A DNA stretch of 64,000 nt, from contig UCMT01000012.1 of the NCBI GenBank assembly GCA_900473795.1, positions 62,001 through 126,000 of the forward strand, in the 5' to 3' direction. The notes below the pieces were generated by a model that was given only the letters and a program-made list of their open reading frames with translations, did no database searches and was not told the DNA's origin. Origin of the DNA: Hyphomicrobiales bacterium (GTDB lineage Bacteria > Pseudomonadota > Alphaproteobacteria > Rhizobiales > Rhizobiaceae). A program made the translations under genes and the position numbers. Of the stretch, positions 45,363-53,995 are shown one piece after another (position 1 is the stretch's first letter; each line of letters begins with the position of its first letter).

Positions 45363-45740
45363 ATGAAAACCATTCGTCAACGCGCGGGTCTTGCCGCGCT
45401 TTCCGTACTCGCGCTTTTGGGCGGCGTCTCCGCCGCCTCTGCGGCCGACGTAACCTTCCAGATGATGAACAGCCATCCGAACGCCGTCGAAGTCGAGCTT
45501 TACAGCCAGGACCGCGATTATGTCTGGCCGGGCAACAATCAGGTCTATCTGCTGGACGACGGCGAAACCAAGCAGATCCCGCTCGCTTGCGACCAAGGCG
45601 AGAAGATCTGCTACGGCGCCTGGGTTTCCGGCGACAAGACGACCTACTGGGGCACCGGCCCTGAAAATGCCGAGACCTGCACCGATTGCTGCTACACGTG
45701 CCAGGGCGGCAGCACGGAAGAGATCAACCTGACGGAATAG
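45363..45740 (+). CDS. Exported Cys-rich hypothetical protein
   Basis: This 125-residue protein is not recognised. It has a signal peptide (MKTIRQRAGLAALSVLALLGG, cleavage near ASA-AD). A short domain of about 100 residues follows, with six cysteines: one in LACDQGEK, one in KICYG and four in the stretch TCTDCCYTCQGG. The Trp/Tyr-rich segments YVWPGNNQVYLL and YWGTGPENA suggest a small beta-fold. GAGGGG precedes the ATG. Its arrangement resembles secreted proteins held by disulfides or binding metal; the function is unknown. A GC-rich hairpin (45751-45779) follows. Confidence 0.78.
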   Translation: MKTIRQRAGLAALSVLALLGGVSAASAADVTFQMMNSHPNAVEVELYSQDRDYVWPGNNQVYLLDDGETKQIPLACDQGEKICYGAWVSGDKTTYWGTGPENAETCTDCCYTCQGGSTEEINLTE

Positions 45741-45784
45741 CAACCAAGGACGCGGGAGCGCTGCCAGCGGCTTCCCGCGCCTTA

Positions 45785-45845
45785 TACCAACCTGCACTGA
45801 CCGCATCAGGCCCACGAAATCGGTCAATATCAGCGCAGGTTGGTA
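45785..45845. repeat. 61-bp bipartite inverted repeat
   Basis: The outer arms TACCAACCTGC (45785-45795) and GCAGGTTGGTA (45835-45845) enclose inner arms TGACCG (45798-45803) and CGGTCA (45821-45826). It lies in the gap between the Cys-rich protein and the OmpA lipoprotein gene. It looks like a REP/RIME-type interspersed palindrome, but no second copy is in this window. Confidence 0.5.
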
Positions 45846-45955
45846 CTACACAACTCGATTTGGCTGCTTGATCCTTAAATGGACCCCTGCTCTTCATCTT
45901 CCTGCCGCAATCAGTAGTATGTAACAGAACAGCACCATTGGGGACCCCTGATTCC

Positions 45956-46621
45956 ATGATCAAGAAATTCGCCGTACTGGCCATCGCCGCCGTCTATCTT
46001 TCCGGTTGCACCACCACCGACCCGTATACGGGCCAACAGAAGGTGTCGAACACCGCCGGCGGCGCGCTGATCGGCGCGGGCCTCGGCGCCGCGACCGGCC
46101 TTCTGGTCGGCGGTAGTGCCGCTGGCCGCCGCGACGCGGCCCTGGTCGGCGCCGGTATCGGCGCGCTCGGCGGCGGCCTGATCGGCAACTACATGGACAG
46201 CCAGGAATCCGAACTGCGCGCCCAGTTGCAGGGCACCGGCGTTTCCGTGACCCGCGCCGGCGACCGCATCATCCTCAACATGCCCTCGAACATCACCTTT
46301 GCCACCGACCAGGATCAGGTGAACCCCGGCTTCTATTCGACGCTGGACTCGGTGGCGATCGTGTTGCGCAAGTTCAACAAGACGCTGATCGATGTGGACG
46401 GCCATACGGATTCGACCGGTAGCGCCAGCCACAACCAGGGCCTTTCCGAGCGCCGTGCCATTTCGGTCGCCAACTATCTCGGCTCGCGCGGCGTCGACCA
46501 GCGCCGCATGTCGGCCGTGGGCTATGGCCCTGACCGGCCGGTCGCCTCGAATGCGAGCGAAGCGGGGCGGGCGCAGAACCGCCGCGTCGAAATCTCGATC
46601 GCGCCGATCAAGGAAAGCTGA
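45956..46621 (+). CDS. OmpA-family lipoprotein with glycine-zipper segment
   Basis: This 221-residue outer-membrane lipoprotein has the lipobox LSGC at residues 14-17. Two glycine-zipper helices follow (GGALIGAGLGAATGLLVGG and ALVGAGIGALGGGLIGNYM), then a C-terminal OmpA domain binding peptidoglycan (LIDVDGHTDSTGS, NQGLSERRAISVANYLGSRG, NRRVEISI). It probably ties the outer membrane to the wall. It has its own terminator just downstream. Confidence 0.9.
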   Translation: MIKKFAVLAIAAVYLSGCTTTDPYTGQQKVSNTAGGALIGAGLGAATGLLVGGSAAGRRDAALVGAGIGALGGGLIGNYMDSQESELRAQLQGTGVSVTRAGDRIILNMPSNITFATDQDQVNPGFYSTLDSVAIVLRKFNKTLIDVDGHTDSTGSASHNQGLSERRAISVANYLGSRGVDQRRMSAVGYGPDRPVASNASEAGRAQNRRVEISIAPIKES

Positions 46622-46642
46622 TCCGGCTTATGAATTGCAAAC

Positions 46643-46674
46643 AGCCGGTCACCGCGAGGTGGCCGGCTTTTTTT
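46643..46674 (+). terminator. Rho-independent terminator of the OmpA-family lipoprotein gene
   Basis: An 11-bp stem (AGCCGG... with ...CCGGCT, one G-T wobble) with a GCGA loop occupies 46643-46668 and is followed by seven T. Confidence 0.93.
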
Positions 46675-46807
46675 GTGCTTGCGGTCAGTTCGGCGATGCA
46701 CCGCACCAAAATAGGCTCGCGCGTGCGAGAGAAAGCCCATTCCCCACCATTGACGCACGGAGCAGTCCAAACTTAAACTCGGCTATTGCGAACGTGAGCA
46801 GATACAA

Positions 46808-47905
46808 ATGCGCGTTAACGCCGGAGCACTCGCACAGGCCCTCGATCACGTCCAGGCTGCGGTTTTCGAGCCGTCGCGGTGGCTGCACACCGTGGAGGCC
46901 ATCAGCATTGCAACGGGCGCAGTCGGCGCCAATATCATGGAACCGACCGGTCGCGGCGCCTTTGGCGCGGCATTGTGCACCGAAAGTCTCGGCGATCTTC
47001 TCGATGGCTATATTCGGGAAGAATGGAACACGAGGGATTTTCGTGCTCAGCTGTTGCCGCAGCTTCACCAGTCGGGCGTCGTGCTGGAAAGAAACTTCAT
47101 CTCCAGGCAGCAGTTCGATCAGCACGAATACTATCAATTCCTGAGAAAGTACGGAATCGGCGATTCCGTACTCATGAATATCTCCTCAGGCACGGACGAG
47201 CTCTATTTCGTCCTGCAAAACAAGGCGACGGAAGCGTCTCCGCCTTCGGAAGACACACCGCATTTCCACGCCATTCGAACCCGGCTGCTTACGGCCATGC
47301 AACTCGCCAAACATATCGACGCCAGCAAGGTGATGGGTATGGCGGCCGCTTTCGAGACATCCAACATCGCCTGTATCTTCTTCAACCGGAAAGGTCTCGT
47401 CACACTGACCAATCGGAAAGCGGACGCCCTCTTTACAGGAGGATTGCGCATTTCGCGAGGCGTGGTGCGGACCTGCTTTGCCAGCGAAACCGCCCGCTTC
47501 AACCGCGAACTCAAAATCGCGATCCAGCCAAACGGACACGCCGCGGAAACCCTTTCTGCGGTGCGTCTCTCACGTCCCGGCAAGCGGCCGCTGATCGTTC
47601 GTTTCGAACGGTTCGGGTCCAATCTTGCCGACGTGTTTTCCCATTCCTGCGCCGTCGCCCTGATCGAGGATCCGGACGAGGACATTCGGCTGAAGCCGGA
47701 AACGCTGATGGCGCTGTTCGACCTGACCCCCGCCGAGGCCAGGATATCGCTTCTCGTCGCCAGCGGATTGAGCGCCGTCGATATCGCCGCCCGGCACGCG
47801 ACCGGCTACGAAACGGTCAGAAGCCATATCCGCGCGATATTCCAGAAAACCGGAACCAGCCGGCAATCCGAACTCAGCGCCCTGTTCGGGAAAATTCGCC
47901 TCTAA
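46808..47905 (+). CDS. LuxR-type helix-turn-helix regulator
   Basis: This 365-residue regulator has a C-terminal LuxR-type HTH (LTPAEARISLLVASGLSAVDIAARHATGYETVRSHIRAIFQKTG). A roughly 290-residue N-terminal region containing a PAS-like central part (IACIFFNRKGLVTLTNRKADALF) precedes it. No AHL-binding signature is obvious, so it is not a typical quorum sensor. It is monocistronic; the target is unknown. A long hairpin begins at its stop codon. Confidence 0.83.
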   Translation: MRVNAGALAQALDHVQAAVFEPSRWLHTVEAISIATGAVGANIMEPTGRGAFGAALCTESLGDLLDGYIREEWNTRDFRAQLLPQLHQSGVVLERNFISRQQFDQHEYYQFLRKYGIGDSVLMNISSGTDELYFVLQNKATEASPPSEDTPHFHAIRTRLLTAMQLAKHIDASKVMGMAAAFETSNIACIFFNRKGLVTLTNRKADALFTGGLRISRGVVRTCFASETARFNRELKIAIQPNGHAAETLSAVRLSRPGKRPLIVRFERFGSNLADVFSHSCAVALIEDPDEDIRLKPETLMALFDLTPAEARISLLVASGLSAVDIAARHATGYETVRSHIRAIFQKTGTSRQSELSALFGKIRL

Positions 47906-47944
47906 GCAGACTTTCGTTGGCAAGCCAACGAATCATCTGCTTAG
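47902..47944. terminator. Long hairpin overlapping the stop codon of the LuxR-type regulator
   Basis: CTAAGCAGA (47902-47910) pairs with TCTGCTTAG (47936-47944), and inside it TTCGTTGGC (47913-47921) pairs with GCCAACGAA (47924-47932). The stem is strong but no T run follows, so termination or 3'-end protection is possible. A second CTGCTTAG occurs at 48002-48009. Confidence 0.5.
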
Positions 47945-48005
47945 CTGTCCTTGCTTTGTCGCAGGTTTTAATCGGAAAACCGTGGGACACTTTTCCGAAA
48001 CCTGC

Positions 48006-49064
48006 TTAGTCCGTCACGACAGGCGGATAGGCATGCGTCTCGCCATGGAAATCCGCGACCGTATAACAACCGCCGCCATTGTCCGCGATCGTCGAGGCAC
48101 TGATGACCGTCTTGCCATGGCCGCCGGGGATATCGAGGATATAGGCCGGCTGGCAGAGCCCGGAGACGCGGCCGCGCAGCGATGCGACCAGTGCCTGCCC
48201 CTCCTCGATCGTCAGGCGGAAATGGCTGGTGCCGGGCGCGAGATCGGGATGGTGCAGATAATAGGGCTTGATCCGGTTTTCGACGAAGGCCCGCATCAGC
48301 GCGGCAAGCGTGTCGGGATCGTCGTTGACGCCCTTCAGGAGCACCGACTGGCTGACCATGACGATGCCGGAATCGACCAGCCGGGCGCAGGCGGCACGGG
48401 CATCCATCGTCAGTTCGCGCGGGTGGTTGGCATGCAGGGCGAGATAGGTGGTCTTGCCGCTGGCTTTCAGGGCGGCGATCAGCGCCGCATCGACGCGCTC
48501 CGGCTCGACGACCGGCACGCGGGTATGGAAGCGGACGATCTTCACGTGATCGATCGCAGCCAGCCGTTCCATGATCGATGCCAGCCGGCGCGGCGACAGC
48601 ACCAGCGGATCGCCGCCGGTGAGGATCACTTCCCAGATTTCCGGATGATCGGTGATATAGGCGAAGGCCCTGTCCATCGCCTGCGATGCAAGTGTGCCGA
48701 GCCCCTGCGGCCCGACCATTTCGCGGCGGAAACAGAAGCGGCAATAGACCGGGCAGACATGCACCGCCTTCAGGAGCACGCGGTCCGGATAGCGATGGAC
48801 GATGCCCTCGACAGGACTGTGCGCTGTATCACCGATCGGATCATCGCGCTCTTCCGGCAGGCGGACGAGCTCGGCCGCGTCGGGAATGAACTGACGGGCG
48901 ATCGGATCGTTCGGGTCGCCGGGATCGATCAGCGCCGCCATGGCGGGCGTGACGGCGATTGCGTAGCGCGCGGCAACGTCCGACAGTTGCGCGTGCCGGG
49001 TGTTGGCGATCAGGCCGGCCGCTTCGAGATCATCGATCGTTTTCAAAGCGCGGATGGCGGTCAC
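48006..49064 (-). CDS. epmB: EF-P beta-lysylation protein EpmB (lysine 2,3-aminomutase-like)
   Basis: This 352-residue radical SAM enzyme converts alpha-lysine to beta-lysine for attachment to EF-P. The [4Fe-4S] cluster motif is C104-x3-C108-x2-C111 (CPVYCRFCF). Lysine 2,3-aminomutase features are TGGDPLVLSPRRL, HTRVPVVEPERVD and the PLP site in IPGGHGKT. The start is a GTG at 49064 overlapping the epmA stop by 4 bp (GTGA). Length and its partners epmA and efp favour EpmB over catabolic KamA. Confidence 0.9.
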   Translation of the reverse strand: MTAIRALKTIDDLEAAGLIANTRHAQLSDVAARYAIAVTPAMAALIDPGDPNDPIARQFIPDAAELVRLPEERDDPIGDTAHSPVEGIVHRYPDRVLLKAVHVCPVYCRFCFRREMVGPQGLGTLASQAMDRAFAYITDHPEIWEVILTGGDPLVLSPRRLASIMERLAAIDHVKIVRFHTRVPVVEPERVDAALIAALKASGKTTYLALHANHPRELTMDARAACARLVDSGIVMVSQSVLLKGVNDDPDTLAALMRAFVENRIKPYYLHHPDLAPGTSHFRLTIEEGQALVASLRGRVSGLCQPAYILDIPGGHGKTVISASTIADNGGGCYTVADFHGETHAYPPVVTD

Positions 49065-50131
49065 GGCCGGCCTCCTTTTTGGTCGCTGGTTTCGGCCACC
49101 GGCGCCCAGACGACCTGATCGATCCGCGCTGCCCCCGTCGCCAGCATCACCAGCCGGTCGAAGCCGAGCGCGCTGCCGCTTGCCTCCGGCATGATGTCCA
49201 GCGCGTCAAGGAAATCCTCGTCCAGCGGATAGGCCTCGCCATAGACCCGCATCTTCTCGGCCATCTCCATGGTGAAGCGGCGGCGCTGCTCGGCGGCGTC
49301 CGTCAATTCGCCGAAGGCATTGGCGAGCTCGACGCCGCAGGCGTAAAGCTCGAACCGTTCCGCCACGCGCGCGTCATGCGGCGTTGGCCGCGCAAGAGCG
49401 GCTTCGGCGACGGGATATTCGTAGAGAATCGTCGCGCGGCCGAAACCGAGATTGGGCTCGACCTGGTCGACGATCACCCGGCTGAAGAGATCCGCCCAGG
49501 TATCGTCATGCGCGACGCGCAGACCAGCGCGGCGGAGACTTTCGGCCAAACGCTCCCGGTCGGTTTCGCCACTGCGATCGATAGAGGCGATGAGATCGAT
49601 GCCGGCGAAACGCCCGAAGGCTTCGGCGACGGTGATCCGCTCCGGTTCCAGATAAGGATCGGCCTTGGCGCCGCGATAGGTCAACTGCTTCGCCTGGACG
49701 GTCTCGGCGGCAAGGCTAAGGATATCGGCGCAATCGCGCATCAGCACCTCGTAGCTCTCGGCGGCGCGATACCATTCGAGCATGGTGAATTCCGGATGGT
49801 GCAGCGGCCCGCGCTCGCGATTGCGATAGACATGGGCGAAGCAGGCGATGCGTTGCTCGCCGGCGGCCAAAAGTTTCTTGCAGGCGAATTCCGGCGAGGT
49901 GTGGAGATAGAGCGGCACCCGGCTGCCGTCGTGATTGATAGCCTGCGTTGCAAAGGCATGCAGATGCGCCTCGTTGCCCGGCGACACCTGCAGCGTCGCG
50001 GTATCCACTTCGATGAAATCCCGACCGCCGAAGAAGGCGCGCAGAGCAGCCTGAATCCGGTTGCGGCCGAGGAGGAAACCTCGGCGATCGGCATGGACAT
50101 CGGGCGTCCACCAGGGGGAGGCAGCGGGCAT
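49061..50131 (-). CDS. epmA: Elongation factor P lysine ligase EpmA (GenX/PoxA)
   Basis: This 356-residue class II lysyl-tRNA synthetase paralogue lacks the anticodon-binding domain. It attaches (R)-beta-lysine to EF-P. Class II motifs are visible: motif 2 in CFAHVYRNRERGPLHHPEFTMLEWY and motif 3 in SGSALGFDRLVMLATG. The ATG at 50131 gives family length (325 in E. coli plus a short extension). It is translationally coupled to epmB and divergent from efp, its target. Confidence 0.93.
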   Translation of the reverse strand: MPAASPWWTPDVHADRRGFLLGRNRIQAALRAFFGGRDFIEVDTATLQVSPGNEAHLHAFATQAINHDGSRVPLYLHTSPEFACKKLLAAGEQRIACFAHVYRNRERGPLHHPEFTMLEWYRAAESYEVLMRDCADILSLAAETVQAKQLTYRGAKADPYLEPERITVAEAFGRFAGIDLIASIDRSGETDRERLAESLRRAGLRVAHDDTWADLFSRVIVDQVEPNLGFGRATILYEYPVAEAALARPTPHDARVAERFELYACGVELANAFGELTDAAEQRRRFTMEMAEKMRVYGEAYPLDEDFLDALDIMPEASGSALGFDRLVMLATGAARIDQVVWAPVAETSDQKGGRP

Positions 50132-50329
50132 GAAGATCCTGTATCCAGATTTCTCGAGCAGTCGATGTTTCGCGCAATTCCGCGGTTTCTTCGGGCGACC
50201 CCTGCCGTCGCACTGGCAATTTGCACAAATATAGGATAGGTGCGGCCCGAAAACGCATTCTGGCGTCTTTGACGCGCATATTTCGTGCGCTCCTCTACGA
50301 CGCATCAAGCTCAGTTACAAGGAAGACTT

Positions 50330-50899
50330 ATGGTCAAGGTAATCGCCTCTTCAGTCCGCAAGGGCAATGTTCTCGAAGTGGACGGCAAGCTTTACGCCGT
50401 TCTGACCGCCCAGAACTTTCATCCTGGCAAGGGAACGCCGGTCACCCAGGTCGATATGCGCCGCATCTCCGATGGCGTGAAGGTTTCCGAGCGCTGGCGC
50501 ACGACCGAGCAGGTGGAGCGCGCCTTCGTCGAAGACCGCGAGCACACGTTCCTCTATGAAGACGGCGAAGGCTTCCACTTCATGAACCCGGAAACCTACG
50601 ATCAGGTTGCCGTTACGCCCGACGTCATCGGCGACGACAAGGCCTACCTGCAGGAAGGCATGGTCGTGCAGCTGAAGATGTTCGAAGGCGTTGCCCTGGC
50701 AATCGAACTGCCGACCCGCATGACGCTGGAAATCGTCGAGACCGAGCCGGTCGTCAAGGGCCAGACGGCATCCTCGTCCTACAAGCCGGCGATCCTGTCG
50801 AATGGCGTTCGCACCATGGTCCCGCCGCATATCGGCGTCGGCACCCGCGTCGTCATCCTGACGGAAGACGCGTCTTACGTCGAGCGCGCCAAGGACTGA
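50330..50899 (+). CDS. efp: Elongation factor P
   Basis: This 189-residue factor relieves ribosome stalling at polyproline stretches. The modified residue is K34 in NFHPGKGTP, a lysine as needed for the EpmA/EpmB pathway rather than the rhamnosylation (Arg) type. KOW-like N-terminal and two OB domains are intact (PEGMVVQL-like segments, [18 protein letters not shown]). AAGGA lies just upstream of the ATG at 50330. Confidence 0.96.
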   Translation: MVKVIASSVRKGNVLEVDGKLYAVLTAQNFHPGKGTPVTQVDMRRISDGVKVSERWRTTEQVERAFVEDREHTFLYEDGEGFHFMNPETYDQVAVTPDVIGDDKAYLQEGMVVQLKMFEGVALAIELPTRMTLEIVETEPVVKGQTASSSYKPAILSNGVRTMVPPHIGVGTRVVILTEDASYVERAKD

Positions 50900-50919
50900 G
50901 CTTTTTTACGACAGGCATA

Positions 50920-50955
50920 GAAACGGGCGCGGCCTCGTACCGCGCCCGTTTCCGT
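50920..50955. terminator. Bidirectional terminator between efp and the convergent small gene
   Basis: GAAACGGGCGCGG (50920-50932) pairs perfectly with CCGCGCCCGTTTC (50940-50952), with A-rich and T-rich flanks allowing function on both strands. Confidence 0.8.
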
Positions 50956-50970
50956 TTCCGCCGCAAGCTT

Positions 50971-51300
50971 TCAGTGTTTCAGTTCCGGATAGGCCTCGGA
51001 AACTTCGCCGAGGTCGCTCAGCGTGTCGTCATAGCCTTCGAGCGTCACGCACACGCTGCAATGAACATCAAGGACGCCGTCACGCCGCACCGCGATGCGC
51101 GAACCGTTGCTGCGCACCAGAACCGCATCCCCCATGAAACCCTGCTTCAGCAGCCAGTCGCGCGGAGCATTCAAGCGAATGCGCACCTGGCTGCTCTCAT
51201 CTTCCTCGCGCGCCACGATCAACTCGTAGGAAACCGGCTCGGAATGGCCGTTGATTTCCAGCTTGCCCTGGCCGCTGCCCTCGGCTGCGAATGTCAGCAT
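50971..51300 (-). CDS. Hypothetical protein
   Basis: This 109-residue soluble protein is not recognised. It seems beta-rich (KLEINGHSEPVSYELIVAREEDESSQVRIRL) with one CSVC pair in VHCSVCVTL. GGAG precedes the ATG. No signal peptide, membrane segment or known motif is visible. It is convergent with efp and upstream of nothing on its strand except the terminator. Confidence 0.7.
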   Translation of the reverse strand: MLTFAAEGSGQGKLEINGHSEPVSYELIVAREEDESSQVRIRLNAPRDWLLKQGFMGDAVLVRSNGSRIAVRRDGVLDVHCSVCVTLEGYDDTLSDLGEVSEAYPELKH

Positions 51301-51325
51301 CGTCGTTCTCCTCTATGACCGATCG

Positions 51326-51577
51326 CTACCTTCGCACGGCGCGTCCGACCGCGATCAGCAGGCAGGCGCCGATGAAGCCGATAACCAGATAGGCGAGCCA
51401 GCCGGTGAAACCCATTCCCGCAAACGCCAGAATTGCGTTGAGGACGATGGCGCCGATAATGCCCAGAATGATGTTCATGAACATGCCCATTTCGGATTTC
51501 ATGAACTGTTCCGCCAACCATCCGGCAAAACCGCCGACGATGATGGCTGCGATCCATCCTACACCATTGACATCCAT
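51326..51577 (-). CDS. GlsB/YeaQ/YmgE family stress-response membrane protein
   Basis: This 83-residue integral membrane protein has three hydrophobic segments and the family pattern GGFAGWLAEQFMK, NIILGIIGAIVLNAIL and GFIGACLLIAVGRAVRR. Members are induced by osmotic or envelope stress. GAGGGA lies before the ATG at 51577. Confidence 0.9.
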   Translation of the reverse strand: MDVNGVGWIAAIIVGGFAGWLAEQFMKSEMGMFMNIILGIIGAIVLNAILAFAGMGFTGWLAYLVIGFIGACLLIAVGRAVRR

Positions 51578-51728
51578 GTGGGTTCCCTCGCTTGAAGATT
51601 GCATTTGCCTGCGACGATAACGATCCTGCAGCGATTATGTTCCGGTCATCAGAGGCCAGCATCAAATGCGATGAAGCTAAGCTCCACAAATATGAATTTG
51701 CCGGTCGCGCCCGCCTTTAGTAGAGCCG

Positions 51729-52670
51729 ATGCCAACAATCGGCAGCAACCTGGGGGACAAGGACTTGGATCAGCGGACGGCAACACCTGCCTATGGAGAC
51801 GACACGTCGATCGCGGTGGCGCCACCGCTAACGACGGGAAGCGCGGCTGCGCTGACCGGCGGCGTGCTGTGCCTTCTATCGATGTCGAGCGTGCAGTTCG
51901 GCTCGGCGTTTTCGGCATCGGCAATCGCCGCCTATGGCCCGTTCGGCACCACCTGGCTGCGGCTGATCTGGGCCGCGGCTCTGCTGGCCATCGTCGTGCG
52001 GCCGCCGATGCTGCGCTTTTCGCGGGCACAGTGGCAGACCGCCGGACTGCTCGGCGCATCGATGGCGGGGATGACGCTGTGTTTCTTTGCAGCCATCGAG
52101 CGTATTCCGCTCGGCCTTGCCGTTGCCATCGACTTTCTCGGCCCGCTCGCTGTCGCGACTTTTGCCTTCGGCCTCGGCTGGCGGCTTGTCTGGCCGCTGA
52201 TCGCCGGCGCCGGCGTGCTTTTCCTCGCCCATGACGGGCATGGCTGGGTCGGCGACCCGACCGGCATTCTCTTTGCCTTTGGCGCCGCCACCGGCTGGGG
52301 ACTCTACATCGTCCTGATGAAGAAGGCGGGGAATGCGTTCGAAGGCCTGCAGGGTCTTTCCATGTCGCTGATCGTGGCCGCCGTGGTCGCGACACCGTTC
52401 GGGCTTCTGGAAGTTTCGCGCATGACGGCCGAGGGCGTCGTTGCTGTTGCGGGTCTCGCCCTCCTTGTGCCGCTGATCCCCTATGCACTGGAAATGATCG
52501 CGCTCAGACGCATGAGCACCTCGTCGTTCGGCATCCTGATGAGCCTGGAACCGGCGATCGGCGCCCTTGCGGGCTTTGCCGTGCTCAGCCAGCCGATGAC
52601 GGCGCTGCAGATCGCCGGCACCGTTCTCGTCGTCGCGGCAAGCGCCGGAGCGACCGCTACAGGCCGTTGA
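51729..52670 (+). CDS. EamA/RhtA-type drug/metabolite transporter
   Basis: This 313-residue membrane protein has ten predicted helices and two EamA repeats. RhtA-like features are SAFSASAIAAYGPFGTTWLRLIWAA, RIPLGLAVAIDFLGPLAVA and ALEMIALRRMSTSSFGILMSLEPAIGALAG. RhtA exports threonine and homoserine. The specific substrate is unknown. The start at 51729 has a weak ribosome site; a start further inside would remove only non-membrane residues. Confidence 0.85.
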   Translation: MPTIGSNLGDKDLDQRTATPAYGDDTSIAVAPPLTTGSAAALTGGVLCLLSMSSVQFGSAFSASAIAAYGPFGTTWLRLIWAAALLAIVVRPPMLRFSRAQWQTAGLLGASMAGMTLCFFAAIERIPLGLAVAIDFLGPLAVATFAFGLGWRLVWPLIAGAGVLFLAHDGHGWVGDPTGILFAFGAATGWGLYIVLMKKAGNAFEGLQGLSMSLIVAAVVATPFGLLEVSRMTAEGVVAVAGLALLVPLIPYALEMIALRRMSTSSFGILMSLEPAIGALAGFAVLSQPMTALQIAGTVLVVAASAGATATGR

Positions 52671-52753
52671 ATATTTGCGAATTTGGGCCGCGCATTTTGC
52701 AAACCCGGTGATAGAGTGACGCGTAGCGAGCTGCTTTATCCACCGAGGTGTGC

Positions 52754-53995
52754 ATGTTTCCACTGTCGCATATGATGAAAGCCTTCATCCGCAAGGGCCA
52801 GCTGACGGTCATCGATGCTGAGGGCAGAACGCATGTCTTCTCGGGTGAACCAGGCCCCGAAGTGACCATGCGGCTGACGGATCCGAAACTTTACCGCACC
52901 CTTGTGTTCAATTCCGAACTTGCCGCCGGCGAGGCCTATATGGATGGGACGCTGCGCTTCGAGGACGGCTCGAGCTTACGCGATTTCCTGACGCTGTTTT
53001 CGATCAACCGGCTGGCGCTCGGCTCCTACCCCATCCAGAAAGCGCTGCGCGCCATCAAAATGCGCTTTCGCAAACGCCAGCAATCCAACGTCAAGGGCGA
53101 GGCACAGCGCAACGTCGCCCATCACTACGATCTCGGCAACGATTTCTACAAGCTCTTCCTCGACGAGCACATGCTCTATTCCTGTGCCTATTTCCGCGAG
53201 CCGCAGGAGACGCTGGAGCAGGCGCAGCGCAACAAGCTGCGGCTGCTTGCCGCCAAGCTCTGCCTTCGCCCCGGCATGAAGGTGCTCGACATCGGCTGCG
53301 GCTGGGGCGATCTGGCGCTCTATCTCGGCCAGCTCGAGGACGTCGAGGTGCTTGGCGTAACGCTGTCGAAGGAGCAGCAGGCGTTCGCGACGCAGCGGGC
53401 GAAGGATGCCGGGCTCGACGGCCGGGTGCGCTTCGAGCTGCGCGACTACCGCGACGTCGACGAGACCTTTGACCGCATCGTTTCCGTCGGCATGTTCGAA
53501 CATGTCGGCGTGCATCACTATGACGAGTTCTTCAAAAAGGTGAACGCGCTGATGCCGGATGACGGGCTGGCGGTCCTGCATTCCATCGGCCATATGAGCC
53601 CGCCCGGCATGGCAAGCGCCTGGTTGCGCAAATACATCTTCCCCGGTGCCTATTCTCCCGCTCTTTCCGAAGTGTTCGAGGTGGTGGAGAAGAACAGCCT
53701 GTGGGTGACGGATCTCGAATTCCTGCGCATCCACTATGCGACGACGCTCAAGCATTGGGGCGAGCGATTCGAGAAGAACCGCGACAAGGTCATCGAGATG
53801 TATGACGAGCGGTTCGCCCGCATGTGGGAATTCTATCTGATCAGCGCCGAGATGATGTTCCGCACCGGCAGCCAGCTGGTCTTCCACATGCAGCTGTCAC
53901 GCTCGCGCGACGCAGCACCGATCGTGCGCGACTACATCACCGACCGGCAGAAGGCCTATATCGTGCGCGAGCAGACGCTCAATATTTCTCTATGA
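52754..53995 (+). CDS. cfa: Cyclopropane-fatty-acyl-phospholipid synthase
   Basis: This 413-residue SAM-dependent enzyme adds a methylene to cis double bonds of membrane lipid chains. Motifs are VLDIGCGWGDLALYL (SAM), GVTLSKEQQAFA, RIVSVGMFEHVGVHHYDEFF and AYFREPQETLEQAQRNKL. GAGG precedes the ATG at 52754. Its 3' end overlaps the convergent hydrolase gene by 17 bp. It acts on lipids made via FabA/FabB. Confidence 0.93.
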   Translation: MFPLSHMMKAFIRKGQLTVIDAEGRTHVFSGEPGPEVTMRLTDPKLYRTLVFNSELAAGEAYMDGTLRFEDGSSLRDFLTLFSINRLALGSYPIQKALRAIKMRFRKRQQSNVKGEAQRNVAHHYDLGNDFYKLFLDEHMLYSCAYFREPQETLEQAQRNKLRLLAAKLCLRPGMKVLDIGCGWGDLALYLGQLEDVEVLGVTLSKEQQAFATQRAKDAGLDGRVRFELRDYRDVDETFDRIVSVGMFEHVGVHHYDEFFKKVNALMPDDGLAVLHSIGHMSPPGMASAWLRKYIFPGAYSPALSEVFEVVEKNSLWVTDLEFLRIHYATTLKHWGERFEKNRDKVIEMYDERFARMWEFYLISAEMMFRTGSQLVFHMQLSRSRDAAPIVRDYITDRQKAYIVREQTLNISL

